18,722 bases of DNA from Anaeroplasmataceae bacterium. GTDB taxonomy: Bacteria; Bacillota_I; Bacilli_A; Acholeplasmatales; JAEDCM01. The position numbers were made by a program, and so were the translations under genes. A model generated the notes under the pieces. It made no database searches, was not told the origin of the DNA, and saw nothing but the letters and a program-made list of their open reading frames with translations. Positions 6,909-13,980 of this stretch are shown piece by piece (positions within the stretch are counted from its first letter, which is position 1; every line of letters begins with the position of its first letter). The stretch lies in contig JAEDCM010000030.1 in assembly GCA_016294165.1 (NCBI GenBank), forward strand, positions 1 through 18,722. Direction: 5' to 3'.

Positions 6909-7097
6909 ATGGATTATAAGATAATGATAAAAGTTCTAAGAAACAAAATGCTTTTAACTCAATCTGAATTTGCAAAAATGTTAGGAGTTTCTCTAGCGTC
7001 TGTTGCTAGATGGGAACTAGGTGAAAATGAACCAACAATGAAGGTTAAAAGGAAATTAAAAGAATTATTTATAAAATATAAAATGGTGGAGGAATAA
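6909..7097 (+). CDS. Small XRE-family regulator, likely controller of the RM operon
   Basis: A 62-aa DNA-binding protein that is almost only an XRE helix-turn-helix: LTQSEFAKMLGVSLASVARWE (about 16-36) followed by GENEPTMKVKRKLKELF. It would bind the repeated TGAGAAA boxes before it and set the level of the downstream nuclease-methyltransferase. The ribosome site GGAG lies 8 nt before the ATG. Only two bases separate its stop from the next start, so it is co-transcribed and probably coupled. Its size and place fit C-protein-like RM controllers. It could also be the master repressor of the whole element, since no other small repressor gene is visible in it. Confidence 0.85.
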   Translation: MDYKIMIKVLRNKMLLTQSEFAKMLGVSLASVARWELGENEPTMKVKRKLKELFIKYKMVEE

Positions 7098-7099
7098 AC

Positions 7100-9121
7100 A
7101 TGAATGCTTTTAGAAAACTGGTAGAGGATTATTTAAAACAATGGCCCGATAATAAAGCAGTCATTGCATATGATTTTGCTAATGATGTTATTCAATATGG
7201 CCAAAGAAGAGACAATAGAGTTATCAGTAAATTGCCGGGAGATGAGGAATATGTTCGTGCATATATCGTAACAAAGCTTGTTAATGAACTTGGTTATAGC
7301 ATGGAAGATATTGCTTTTGAAAAAGAGTACTCAATTGGTCGTCCTACAAAAAAGAAGGCGAGAATCGATATCATTGTTTACAAGCCACATAGTAATGATA
7401 TTTTTATGTTTATTGAATTAAAAGCTCCTGATAAATATAAAGACGAAAAAAGCAAAGCTATTGAACACCAGTTATATGCACTAGCCGCTCAAGAGGTTAA
7501 TAGTGAGTCCAACACCATTGATTATTTGGTTTACTGTTCCTTAAACGAACTTGATTGTTCTGAAATTGTCACATTGATTGATTACGACAAACACGATACA
7601 TATACAAACTGGAAAAATTCACCAGATTATCATTCAAATTTGTTATCGAGTTATAACAAAGCACCAAGTGGAACATCAAAAAGATCATTTGGAGTTAATG
7701 ATGTAGATAGTAGGATAGAAGGAATAATAAGTTCCCTTAACCAACATATCAAATATACTGAAGTTAAGGACTCATTATTATTTGTAAACACTTGTATTTT
7801 ATCTTTATTTAATGAAGAGTTTAGAAAAAATGTCATAAATGGTATTTATGATAGTGACCCAATTGTTTCAATTATTGATGAGATGCAAACTATAATTGTT
7901 AAAAGCGGTGGAGAAATTGATAACTATTCATTTACAAATACTTCTAATAAAACATCGCTTACGGCATTAATAAAAGCTACTTGTACTGCTATGAAAAGCA
8001 AGAAAGAACTTAATAGCACGCTTTATTCATTACTAGATTTTCTTAAGGATATTTCTAATAAGGTTTTCCCTATAATCTCATATGGTACAAATGAAGATAA
8101 ATTACTAATTTCAGAAACTATTTATAAGTATATTTACATTCATAAAAATGGCAAAAATAGTATCATTTCTACGCCTGCGAATATTACAAATTTCATGGTT
8201 AAGTTATTAGATTTAAAAGAAGAAGATTTCTTTATCGAGTTTTGTAGTGGATTTGGAAATTTCACACTTTCTTATTTGCTTCACATAATCAATAGCTACA
8301 ATAACGTAAACGGAAATAAAGTTTCAGGAATTGAAAGTGAAGATTATATATATTTATTCTACATTACAACACTTAGAATTATTGGCCTTAATTTAATCCA
8401 AGCATTGAATGGGGATATGCTTAGATTATCAAGTATTAACGATTTAATACCTTCTTATAATAGCAATTACAAAGTTGGAGCTTGTATGAATCCACCTTTC
8501 GGCGGAAAAGATAATGTCATAGCTGCAAAATTGGTGCTTAAGGGATGTGAAATTTTACCTAAAGGAAGCTTATTTGCAGTCATTTTACCTTATGTTTTTG
8601 CTATTGGAAATTCTAAATCAAATGGATTTGATGCAGCACAATTCCATAGGGATTTGTTAAAAAATAATACCCTGTTAGCTTCTTTTTCACTTGCTGATGG
8701 AACGTTTGGCGTTGCCGCTTCTACTGTTGTCACAACATTTATTATTAAGACAGGAGTGCCTCACTTTAAAACAGACGAAAACAATGAATTTATTTTAGAT
8801 GATGAAGGAAATAAAATTCCAAACGAAAAGACGTTTTTAATGTATTGCAAAGATGATGGATTTAGGATTTTGAAAAATACTAGAGTCGAAAAGAAAAAAG
8901 GATTAGGTTCCGAGAAAGTTAGTAGTTGGCTTAATGATTATCAATCAAAAAAGATAGACCCTTTAAAATCAATCTATATTGATATTAACGAAGAGGATGA
9001 ATGGTTAATCGAAGCATATATGAAAACAGACTATTCTCAATTGGAAGAAAAGGATTTTGAAAAAACAATTCGAGATTTTTATGCATACAAAATAAAACAT
9101 GGAGGTGCTAATAATGATTAA
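7100..9121 (+). CDS. Fused restriction nuclease-adenine methyltransferase (BcgI-like / type IIG-IIB)
   Basis: A 673-aa two-function enzyme. The N-terminal nuclease domain resembles the HsdR N-terminal fold: Asp90 in RIDIIVY, Glu106 and Lys108 in FIELKAP (PD-ExK type), and Gln124 in EHQLYALAA. A helical linker follows (about 200-330). The methyltransferase part has TPANITNFMVKLL (358-370), motif I EFCSGFGNF (380-388) and motif IV NPPFGG (464-469), typical of N6-adenine methylases of the HsdM type. No helicase motor is present, so it is not a classical type I system. One protein with nuclease and methylase plus a separate specificity subunit is the BcgI (type IIB) arrangement. GGAGG lies 7 nt before the ATG. 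It overlaps the specificity gene by 8 nt. Key residues look intact; the recognition sequence cannot be read from sequence. Confidence 0.9.
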   Translation: MNAFRKLVEDYLKQWPDNKAVIAYDFANDVIQYGQRRDNRVISKLPGDEEYVRAYIVTKLVNELGYSMEDIAFEKEYSIGRPTKKKARIDIIVYKPHSNDIFMFIELKAPDKYKDEKSKAIEHQLYALAAQEVNSESNTIDYLVYCSLNELDCSEIVTLIDYDKHDTYTNWKNSPDYHSNLLSSYNKAPSGTSKRSFGVNDVDSRIEGIISSLNQHIKYTEVKDSLLFVNTCILSLFNEEFRKNVINGIYDSDPIVSIIDEMQTIIVKSGGEIDNYSFTNTSNKTSLTALIKATCTAMKSKKELNSTLYSLLDFLKDISNKVFPIISYGTNEDKLLISETIYKYIYIHKNGKNSIISTPANITNFMVKLLDLKEEDFFIEFCSGFGNFTLSYLLHIINSYNNVNGNKVSGIESEDYIYLFYITTLRIIGLNLIQALNGDMLRLSSINDLIPSYNSNYKVGACMNPPFGGKDNVIAAKLVLKGCEILPKGSLFAVILPYVFAIGNSKSNGFDAAQFHRDLLKNNTLLASFSLADGTFGVAASTVVTTFIIKTGVPHFKTDENNEFILDDEGNKIPNEKTFLMYCKDDGFRILKNTRVEKKKGLGSEKVSSWLNDYQSKKIDPLKSIYIDINEEDEWLIEAYMKTDYSQLEEKDFEKTIRDFYAYKIKHGGANND

Positions 9122-10130
9122 TGCTTCAGAATGGAAGGAATTTAAAATTTCGGACTTATTTGATTGCAAGTTAAGTAAAGGAGATTTGAAAGAATCAGAA
9201 TGTGACGAAGGCTCTATTAATTTAGTTAGCTCTGGCACATTAAATAATGGTATTGTAAAGAGAATTGAAGAGGCCGGCGATGGAAAGGCAGAAATCTTCA
9301 CTGGTAATTGTTTAACGTTGGATATGTTTTGCAATTGTTTTTATCAAGATGAAAAGTTTTATTCAGTTTCGCATGGACGAGTAAATATATTAATTCCAAA
9401 ATTTGAATTAAATAGACAAATTGGATTGTTTATTGCAACACTTCTTAATAAGGAACAATATCGCTTTTCTTACGGAAGAGCTGTGTATAATTCATTTGCT
9501 GAAAATATAGTTATTAAATTGCCTACTACTTTATCAGGAAGTCCTGATTGGAACTACATAACTGATTTTATGAATGAGATTGAGACGAGAGAGAGAGAGA
9601 GTAGCTCAAATCTTAGAAATTCAATAAAGACATCGAATGCATCAAAAAACGATAAGATAAATACTGATGGGTGGAAAGAGTTTTCTTTTGATGAATTATT
9701 TATAATCAAAAAAGGCACTAGGCTAACATCAGATGATATGGAACCAGGTAATATAAATTTTATTGGTGCAATTGATAATGATAATGGAGTTAGAGAAACA
9801 ATAGGAAATGGCTTTAAATATGATGGTAATTGTATAACCGTAAATTACAACGGAAGTGTAGGTGAAGCTTTTTATCAATATGAACCATTTTGGGCGAGCG
9901 ATGATGTTAATGTCTTGTTTTTAAGAGATCGTTTAATGAATAAATATATTGGATTATTTTTGTGTACTCTTATTAAGAAAGAAAAATTTAAGTATTCATA
10001 TGGTAGAAAATGGAATCTAGAACAGATGAAAAAATCATTTTTACAACTACCTATTGATAAGGTAGGAAAACCTGATTGGGACTATATGGAAAATTATGTA
10101 AAAAAACTTCCTTATGCAGATAAAATCTAA
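9114..10130 (+). CDS. Restriction-modification specificity subunit, two target recognition domains
   Basis: A DNA-recognition subunit partnering the nuclease-methyltransferase. The 338-aa product is an internal duplication: TRD1 begins WKEFKISDLFD (about 6-16) and ends near SPDWNYITDFMNEI, and TRD2 begins WKEFSFDELFI (about 183-193) and ends KPDWDYMENYV. Each half should read one half of a bipartite target. An ATG at 9099 is possible, but it overlaps the GGAGGTG ribosome site; the ATG at 9114, 8 nt after GGAGG, is chosen. It overlaps the preceding gene by 8 nt, giving coupled synthesis. A (GA)7 tract lies in the linker between the halves, where slippage would leave a TRD1-only protein. Confidence 0.88.
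   Translation: MINASEWKEFKISDLFDCKLSKGDLKESECDEGSINLVSSGTLNNGIVKRIEEAGDGKAEIFTGNCLTLDMFCNCFYQDEKFYSVSHGRVNILIPKFELNRQIGLFIATLLNKEQYRFSYGRAVYNSFAENIVIKLPTTLSGSPDWNYITDFMNEIETRERESSSNLRNSIKTSNASKNDKINTDGWKEFSFDELFIIKKGTRLTSDDMEPGNINFIGAIDNDNGVRETIGNGFKYDGNCITVNYNGSVGEAFYQYEPFWASDDVNVLFLRDRLMNKYIGLFLCTLIKKEKFKYSYGRKWNLEQMKKSFLQLPIDKVGKPDWDYMENYVKKLPYADKI
9587..9601 (+). repeat. (GA)7G dinucleotide tract within the specificity gene
   Basis: Fifteen bases of uninterrupted GA repeat encode part of the ETRERESSS linker between the two TRDs. Gain of one GA unit puts TAG (9602-9604) in frame at once. Loss of one unit leads to TAA (9625-9627). Either change would cut the protein after TRD1, so the tract could switch specificity by slipped-strand mispairing. 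The switching itself is inference. Confidence 0.8.
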
Positions 10131-10161
10131 TCGGATATACCAATATTATTAGGAGAAATTT

Positions 10162-11013
10162 ATGCAAACTACAATTAAATTATTTTTAATGGATGGCGAC
10201 CCTGCAGGAAGAATTAAGTGTAGCTTTTCTTCTGGTTGGAATGGCTGTGGTTATAAGATTCCAGCATCCGATATTTATAAATGTGATGACATAGAAATAT
10301 TGAAAACTGCTGGTGTGTATTTCCTTTTCGGTTTTGATGAAGATGATAATGAAGTTGTCTACATAGGACAAGGTAACATCAGGCAAAATGGTCAAGGCGT
10401 ATTATATAGAATCAAAGAGCCACACAATCAAATTCCTGATTGGAAAACGTGCGTAATCTTTGTATCTACTGGTGACTCTGTCATTGGGCCAACTGAGTTA
10501 AATTATCTTGAGAATAAGTTTACAAAGCTATCGAAGGAAGCTGGAAGATTCGTTGTAAAAAATGGCAACACTCCTAATCACGCTAAACTTTCAGAAGAAG
10601 ACCAAGCGGATATGGACTTGTTCGTCAAAAACGCTTCTATCATTCTAAGTACTTTAGGGTATAAGGCTTTAGTTCCTGTGGTATCTAAAAAAGAAAAGAA
10701 ATCTATTGAGGATAATATTTACACTTATAAATTTTCAGGTTTATCAGCTTATGGGATTTTAACCAACGAGGGTTTCGTTCTTCTTAAAGGAAGTGAGTTG
10801 AATCCTGAAAGTAAGTTTGCTGAAAGATGGAAAGAAAAGCTTCCACAGCAAAGAATGAAATTCGCTGACAAAATCAAAAACAACATTACAACCTCAGATA
10901 TTTTGTTTAGAAGTCCATCAGGTGCAGCTTGCTTCTGCTCAGGACAATCAGTGTCCGGTCCTAAATGTTGGTTTGATACAAAGGGAATATCTTTAGAAAA
11001 CAAAACAAAATAA
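10162..11013 (+). CDS. GIY-YIG nuclease-fold protein with C-terminal DUF4357
   Basis: A 283-aa protein. GVYFL (51-55) and VYIGQG (66-71) match the GIY and YIG strands, and Glu112 or Glu117 in TELNYLENKF could be the catalytic glutamate. The C-terminal part (about 195-280), including GILTNEGFVLLKGSE and FRSPSGAACFCSGQS, fits DUF4357. The N-terminal 45 residues (FLMDGDPAGRIKCSF) match a short leader I associate with these proteins. The ribosome site AGGAG lies 6 nt before the ATG, 31 nt after the specificity gene and in the same operon. Such proteins often sit beside restriction-modification genes. An auxiliary nuclease in defence is plausible but unproven. A strong terminator follows. Confidence 0.85.
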   Translation: MQTTIKLFLMDGDPAGRIKCSFSSGWNGCGYKIPASDIYKCDDIEILKTAGVYFLFGFDEDDNEVVYIGQGNIRQNGQGVLYRIKEPHNQIPDWKTCVIFVSTGDSVIGPTELNYLENKFTKLSKEAGRFVVKNGNTPNHAKLSEEDQADMDLFVKNASIILSTLGYKALVPVVSKKEKKSIEDNIYTYKFSGLSAYGILTNEGFVLLKGSELNPESKFAERWKEKLPQQRMKFADKIKNNITTSDILFRSPSGAACFCSGQSVSGPKCWFDTKGISLENKTK

Positions 11014-11020
11014 CAAAAAC

Positions 11021-11063
11021 ACCTCACCCTTGAGCTATTAACTCTTGGATGAGGTTTTCTTTT
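11021..11063 (+). terminator. Rho-independent terminator of the RM operon
   Basis: The arms ACCTCA (11021-11026) and TGAGGT (11050-11055) pair, extended inward with mismatches to GAG/CTC, followed by TTTTCTTTT. It begins 7 nt after the GIY-YIG stop and ends just before attR, so it closes the cargo operon at the edge of the element. Confidence 0.85.
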
Positions 11064-11071
11064 GGCCTAAT

Positions 11072-11563
11072 TTAGTTTAATCCCTTACGGGGTTCATCTA
11101 AATATTTCAATTTTATTTTTAAAACTATTCTCAAAAAGGCAATTACTAAAAACACTCCCACGCCAACACCAACAGATATTATCAATGTCCAACTATTTAT
11201 AGTATTTGCTAATTGAGCAGCTAATACTGATAAATCAGGTTCTGAAATAGTAATTATAACACCTAAAAAAAAGAAAACAGGAATAATAATCCAAATCTTT
11301 TTACTTTTAATAGTTGATTCACCAACGTATTCGCCTATCGGTGTCATAGCTACATCAGCTCCCAATGAAAATAGACCCATTCCAACAACAACAAAAAATG
11401 TTCCTATAATGAATGACAATAAAACGTCACTTTTAATTGGGGTAATTGTAAAGCATAAAAATAAAACAATAAGTGAAATTGGTATGACAGATGAAAAAGA
11501 TTCTTTAATTTTATCCATCAATATGCTCTTATCCCTTCTAAAAACATTTAAGTTTTTTCTCAT
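11072..11563 (-). pseudogene. DUF1538 membrane protein, 5' part cut by the element
   Basis: The first 155 codons of a DUF1538 family membrane protein (recalled full length near 480-500 aa), followed by eight element-encoded residues (DEPRKGLN) and a stop. Four hydrophobic segments are visible: about 28-43, 49-68, 89-106 and 123-148. ISEPDLSVLAAQLANTI (about 106-122) is the type of motif I associate with the family; the function of the family is not well known to me. The start is supported by GGAG 8 nt upstream and a good promoter. The continuation is at 1-55, so the gene is split by integration and would become whole again on precise excision. A stable short product is possible. Confidence 0.8.
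11079..11121. other. attR: right junction of the element, core AA at 11100-11101
   Basis: The element arm 11079-11099 (AATCCCTTACGGGGTTCATC and one more T) is the inverted partner of 56-76, with 16 of 21 positions matching. Host DUF1538 coding sequence begins right of the core. Rejoining right and left host flanks at this 2-bp core restores the host frame; joining at a nearby shared TA would not. The core also sits exactly at the centre of symmetry of the rebuilt attP. Confidence 0.75.
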
Positions 11564-11608
11564 ATTGTTATCTCCTTTCTTATAAAATATTTCAATTAAA
11601 CTAATTTA

Positions 11609-11638
11609 ATTTTAACAAATAAAATATATGTTTGTCAA
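11609..11638 (-). promoter_or_regulatory. Promoter of the split DUF1538 gene
   Basis: On the minus strand, a perfect TTGACA (11633-11638), an 18-bp spacer, then TAAAAT (11609-11614) preceded by an extended TG. It is one of the strongest promoters in the window, so the truncated gene is probably still transcribed, into the element as far as the leftward-facing sequence allows. Confidence 0.7.
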
Positions 11639-11650
11639 TAAAAAACTATA

Positions 11651-11684
11651 TAAAAAAAAGACAAAACATACTAGCTTTGTCTTA
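11651..11684 (-). terminator. Terminator after the DUF4097 lipoprotein gene
   Basis: The arms AAGACAAA (11658-11665) and TTTGTCTT (11676-11683) form an 8-bp stem. On the minus strand it is followed by eight U residues. It lies just past the lipoprotein stop. Confidence 0.8.
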
Positions 11685-11689
11685 TATAA

Positions 11690-12538
11690 TTATCTTAAAT
11701 GGAAATCACCACTCGTAGTTTTAACATCAAGATTTCTACTTCCATCACCGATTTTGTATTTTTTATCTACTATTTTAAAACTTATATTTTCATTATCAAC
11801 AATCAATTCTCCACTTGTAGTTTTAAACTTTATCATCATTCCTAATTCATCTAAAAGTTTTACATTAACTTTTGCACTGACGCTATCAAAATCAGCATCA
11901 ATAAAGTCTCTTAAACTAACATAAATTTTTCCACTTACAGTATTCACTTTAATATTTTTAGTCGTAGTATCAAGAGTTTCAATCCCCCCAGATACACTTT
12001 CTATTTCTAGTTTATCACAAACGACTTTATCAATAGTGATTGAACCGCTCACTGAATAAATATTAACACTTTTACTAACTAAAGAACTAATATCAATATT
12101 ACCAGAAACTGTTTTTATATCAATATTATTGTTCTCAATATCATCAGTTGTAATTAACGCACTAATAGAATTTATACTAATATCTACTCCATTAGGAATT
12201 TCAATAGTAACATGCTTATCGGCATCATTAATCTTTGCAGAATATCCGGATTCCCAAAACTTAACATCTAAAACACCATCTTCAAAATATGAATGAACTT
12301 TTTGTTTATCTTTTAAATCATTACTATTTTCACTAATAGATATTTTATCACTAATAACTATTTTAACTCTACCAACATACCAATCAATATTCAATTTTTT
12401 TATTTCACCAGAATATTCTTTATTTCCAACAGAATATTTTTCACTATTTTTATATGAATGCATTCTTATTACGCCACTGCATCCAGTAAACGTTAACGCC
12501 ATAACTAATAAACACAATACAACAAATATTTTTTTCAT
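11690..12538 (-). CDS. DUF4097 beta-helix lipoprotein
   Basis: An extracytoplasmic lipoprotein of 282 aa. The signal peptide MKKIFVVLCLLVMALTFTGC ends in a lipobox cysteine at position 20. The rest is a repeated beta-strand pattern, with the recurring element TVSG/SVSG/TTSG in TVSGNIDI, SVSGSITI, SVSGGIET, TVSGKIYV, TTSGELIV and TTSGDFHL (about 143-281). This is characteristic of DUF4097 (LiaG-like) beta-helix proteins linked to cell-envelope stress responses. It starts 6 nt after the stop of the membrane XRE gene and shares its transcript, so the two probably act as an envelope sensor/response pair. The ribosome site is weak: an AAGGA about 15 nt before the ATG. A terminator follows. Confidence 0.85.
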   Translation of the reverse strand: MKKIFVVLCLLVMALTFTGCSGVIRMHSYKNSEKYSVGNKEYSGEIKKLNIDWYVGRVKIVISDKISISENSNDLKDKQKVHSYFEDGVLDVKFWESGYSAKINDADKHVTIEIPNGVDISINSISALITTDDIENNNIDIKTVSGNIDISSLVSKSVNIYSVSGSITIDKVVCDKLEIESVSGGIETLDTTTKNIKVNTVSGKIYVSLRDFIDADFDSVSAKVNVKLLDELGMMIKFKTTSGELIVDNENISFKIVDKKYKIGDGSRNLDVKTTSGDFHLR

Positions 12539-12544
12539 ATTTAT

Positions 12545-13534
12545 TTATTTTTTCCTTTCTTTCTTTTCAACAGATTCAATAATGACAATTACTATTGGGA
12601 AAATCACTCCAGCAATTGGCCATATAATCCAACTTTTACTATTACTAACAAAATTACTAAGAATTATAAATAAATAAATCGCAGTTGTAGCTAACCAAAA
12701 AACAGCAGTAACTAAACTTACTAAACCTTTTTTGGCCTTCTTTTTGCGAGAATAATCTCCTTCTTCTAATAATTTTTCTAATGCTGCTTGATATACTCTG
12801 CCATACACTAAAAAGTAAACTCCACATGCAACAATAAATAGTAACAATCCAACAGAAATTGAATAAATTAAATCACTTTCATCTAAACATATAGCCACAA
12901 ATAAAGGTATCACTGATAGAATACATAAAACTACTCCAATAGTCATTAATCTTTGATATGTATCTTTGTATTCTTTTTTTCTTTCCTTAGCCATACCAAT
13001 AACGCCATACTCAGTTTCAAAGTTTTGATTTTCCAAAAATTCATATTCTTTAGTTTTTGTTGAAGAACTAACAAAATTCACAACACCAAGAACAACAAAA
13101 ACAATTAATACGATTAATCCTATTCCACAAGCTGCATTTTCATTCAACTTGTATTTTTCAACTTCACTTATTGCCGCAAGTATTAATAAAGTAATAGGTG
13201 AGATTATGCACAAAAAAGTTCCTAATGCTATCTTTGGACTAACCTCTTTCATAGTTAATAAAAACTTTGAAGCGTCTTCTAACTTAATTCGATGAGTTTC
13301 ACTAACTGGTTCACTACTAATAAGTTCTTCCTCTTCTAATTCATCTTTTAATAAGTAATCAGTTGTAACTCCAAACAATTTGCTCATCATTAATATTTTA
13401 TCCATATCAGGAATAGATTGCGCACCTTCCCATTTTGATACAGATTGTCTAGTAACATTTAATTGATCAGCAAGCTCTTCTTGAGACCAACCAGCTTTCT
13501 TTCTAAGTAAAATAATTTTGTCTGCTAAAATCAT
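12545..13534 (-). CDS. Membrane-anchored XRE-family regulator
   Basis: A 329-aa protein with an N-terminal XRE helix-turn-helix (WSQEELADQLNVTRQSVSKWE, about 16-36), an acidic linker (about 60-90) and about six hydrophobic segments (roughly 100-122, 133-155, 197-217, 224-245, 275-296 and 300-320), ending in a lysine-rich tail. It looks like a one-component regulator that senses the membrane and binds DNA. It heads the operon with the DUF4097 lipoprotein. AAGGAG lies 8 nt before the ATG. Palindromes in its promoter region (AAAGTTAACTTT) are candidate operators for itself. The ligand is unknown. Confidence 0.85.
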   Translation of the reverse strand: MILADKIILLRKKAGWSQEELADQLNVTRQSVSKWEGAQSIPDMDKILMMSKLFGVTTDYLLKDELEEEELISSEPVSETHRIKLEDASKFLLTMKEVSPKIALGTFLCIISPITLLILAAISEVEKYKLNENAACGIGLIVLIVFVVLGVVNFVSSSTKTKEYEFLENQNFETEYGVIGMAKERKKEYKDTYQRLMTIGVVLCILSVIPLFVAICLDESDLIYSISVGLLLFIVACGVYFLVYGRVYQAALEKLLEEGDYSRKKKAKKGLVSLVTAVFWLATTAIYLFIILSNFVSNSKSWIIWPIAGVIFPIVIVIIESVEKKERKK

Positions 13535-13567
13535 ATTTTTTTCTCCTTTTCATTTTTCACATGCTAT

Positions 13568-13631
13568 ATGATACTCTTTTACTTGGTTGCGCACAAGAAA
13601 GTTAACTTTGAAATTTGTCAACTGAAAGTTG
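13568..13631 (-). promoter_or_regulatory. Promoter region of the membrane XRE operon with palindromic operators
   Basis: On the minus strand, a weak -35 TTGTGC (13591-13596), 17 bp, then TATCAT (13568-13573). Just upstream are a perfect 12-bp palindrome AAAGTTAACTTT (13598-13609) and a related inverted repeat CAACT-GAA-AGTTG (13619-13631) sharing the AAAGTT half-site. Autoregulation by the XRE protein is plausible; binding is not shown. Confidence 0.4.
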
Positions 13632-13645
13632 CAAAGAGAAAAAAA

Positions 13646-13894
13646 TCATTTTTTTATGCTATTTTCAACTACTTGTAGTTCGAATCTATACTTTTGTTTA
13701 CAATGAGGATATTTTTTATAATCAACTTCACTTAAAAACATACTTACAGGTCTTATCCATAAAGAACCATCATCATACAATTTTCTGTATATCACAACTT
13801 CCTCACAAGTTTCTGAGTCCTTTGCGATTCCTTCAACTAAATAGTAATTTCCTTTAAAATGTTTGTAAATTCTACCAATAATTAATTCATTCAT
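13646..13894 (-). CDS. DUF1653 family protein
   Basis: An 82-aa protein matching the DUF1653 pattern: GRIYKHFKGNYYLVEGIAKD near the start, then EEVVIYRKLYDDGSLWIRPV and a FLSEVDY segment. The domain is small, beta-rich, probably cytoplasmic and of unknown function. An AGGTG ribosome site lies shortly before the ATG, and a near-consensus sigma-A promoter lies directly upstream. It appears to be a single-gene unit. No terminator is clear after it. Confidence 0.85.
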   Translation of the reverse strand: MNELIIGRIYKHFKGNYYLVEGIAKDSETCEEVVIYRKLYDDGSLWIRPVSMFLSEVDYKKYPHCKQKYRFELQVVENSIKK

Positions 13895-13914
13895 AATTGC
13901 ACCTTTGATGATTT

Positions 13915-13943
13915 ATTATAACACCTTGATATAATATTATCAA
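13915..13943 (-). promoter_or_regulatory. Promoter of the DUF1653 gene
   Basis: On the minus strand, TTGATA (13938-13943), a 17-bp spacer, then a perfect TATAAT (13915-13920), about 20 bp before the start codon. The leader is therefore very short but holds a ribosome site. Confidence 0.75.
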
Positions 13944-13949
13944 TATAAA

Positions 13950-13974
13950 AATCATTTTGCATTGCAAAATGATT
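13950..13974 (-). terminator. Terminator of the CvpA-like gene
   Basis: A perfect 12-bp inverted repeat (AATCATTTTGCA and TGCAAAATGATT) with a single central base lies 6 nt after the stop codon. On the minus strand it is followed by UUUUUAU. The hairpin must open a few inner pairs to form a loop. Confidence 0.7.
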
Positions 13975-13980
13975 CATATT

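Larger units (their letters stand above)
54..11100. mobile_element. Integrated ~11.05-kb satellite-like element carrying a capsid gene, replication module and RM cargo
   Basis: The element is bounded by two junctions inside one host DUF1538 gene. The host coding sequence stops matching its family at about 11100 (minus strand) and resumes in the correct frame at about 55. Only two bases, AA on the plus strand, are shared by the junctions (54-55, 11100-11101). The 21 bp inside each junction form an imperfect inverted repeat (16/21) centred on that core, as in attP sites of large serine recombinases. Inside are a large serine recombinase, primase-helicase, origin-like repeats, an HK97-type capsid protein, small unknown genes and a restriction-modification cargo. 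No portal, terminase, tail or lysis gene is present, so it is not an autonomous phage. Calling it a phage satellite is inference; an integrative plasmid-like element that kept one capsid gene is the alternative. Confidence 0.85.

Noticed and set aside
9099..9113. Upstream ATG (9099) as start of the specificity subunit
   Set aside because: This ATG is part of the ribosome binding site sequence itself; the ATG at 9114 has the correct spacing.
7100..10130. Classical type I restriction system
   Set aside because: There is no HsdR helicase motor. The nuclease domain is fused to the methylase, which fits a BcgI-like arrangement.
57..11100. TA shared at both junctions (57-58, 11099-11100) as the recombination core
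   Set aside because: Joining at TA shifts the host frame and lies off the centre of the attP symmetry; the AA core at 54-55/11100-11101 satisfies both.
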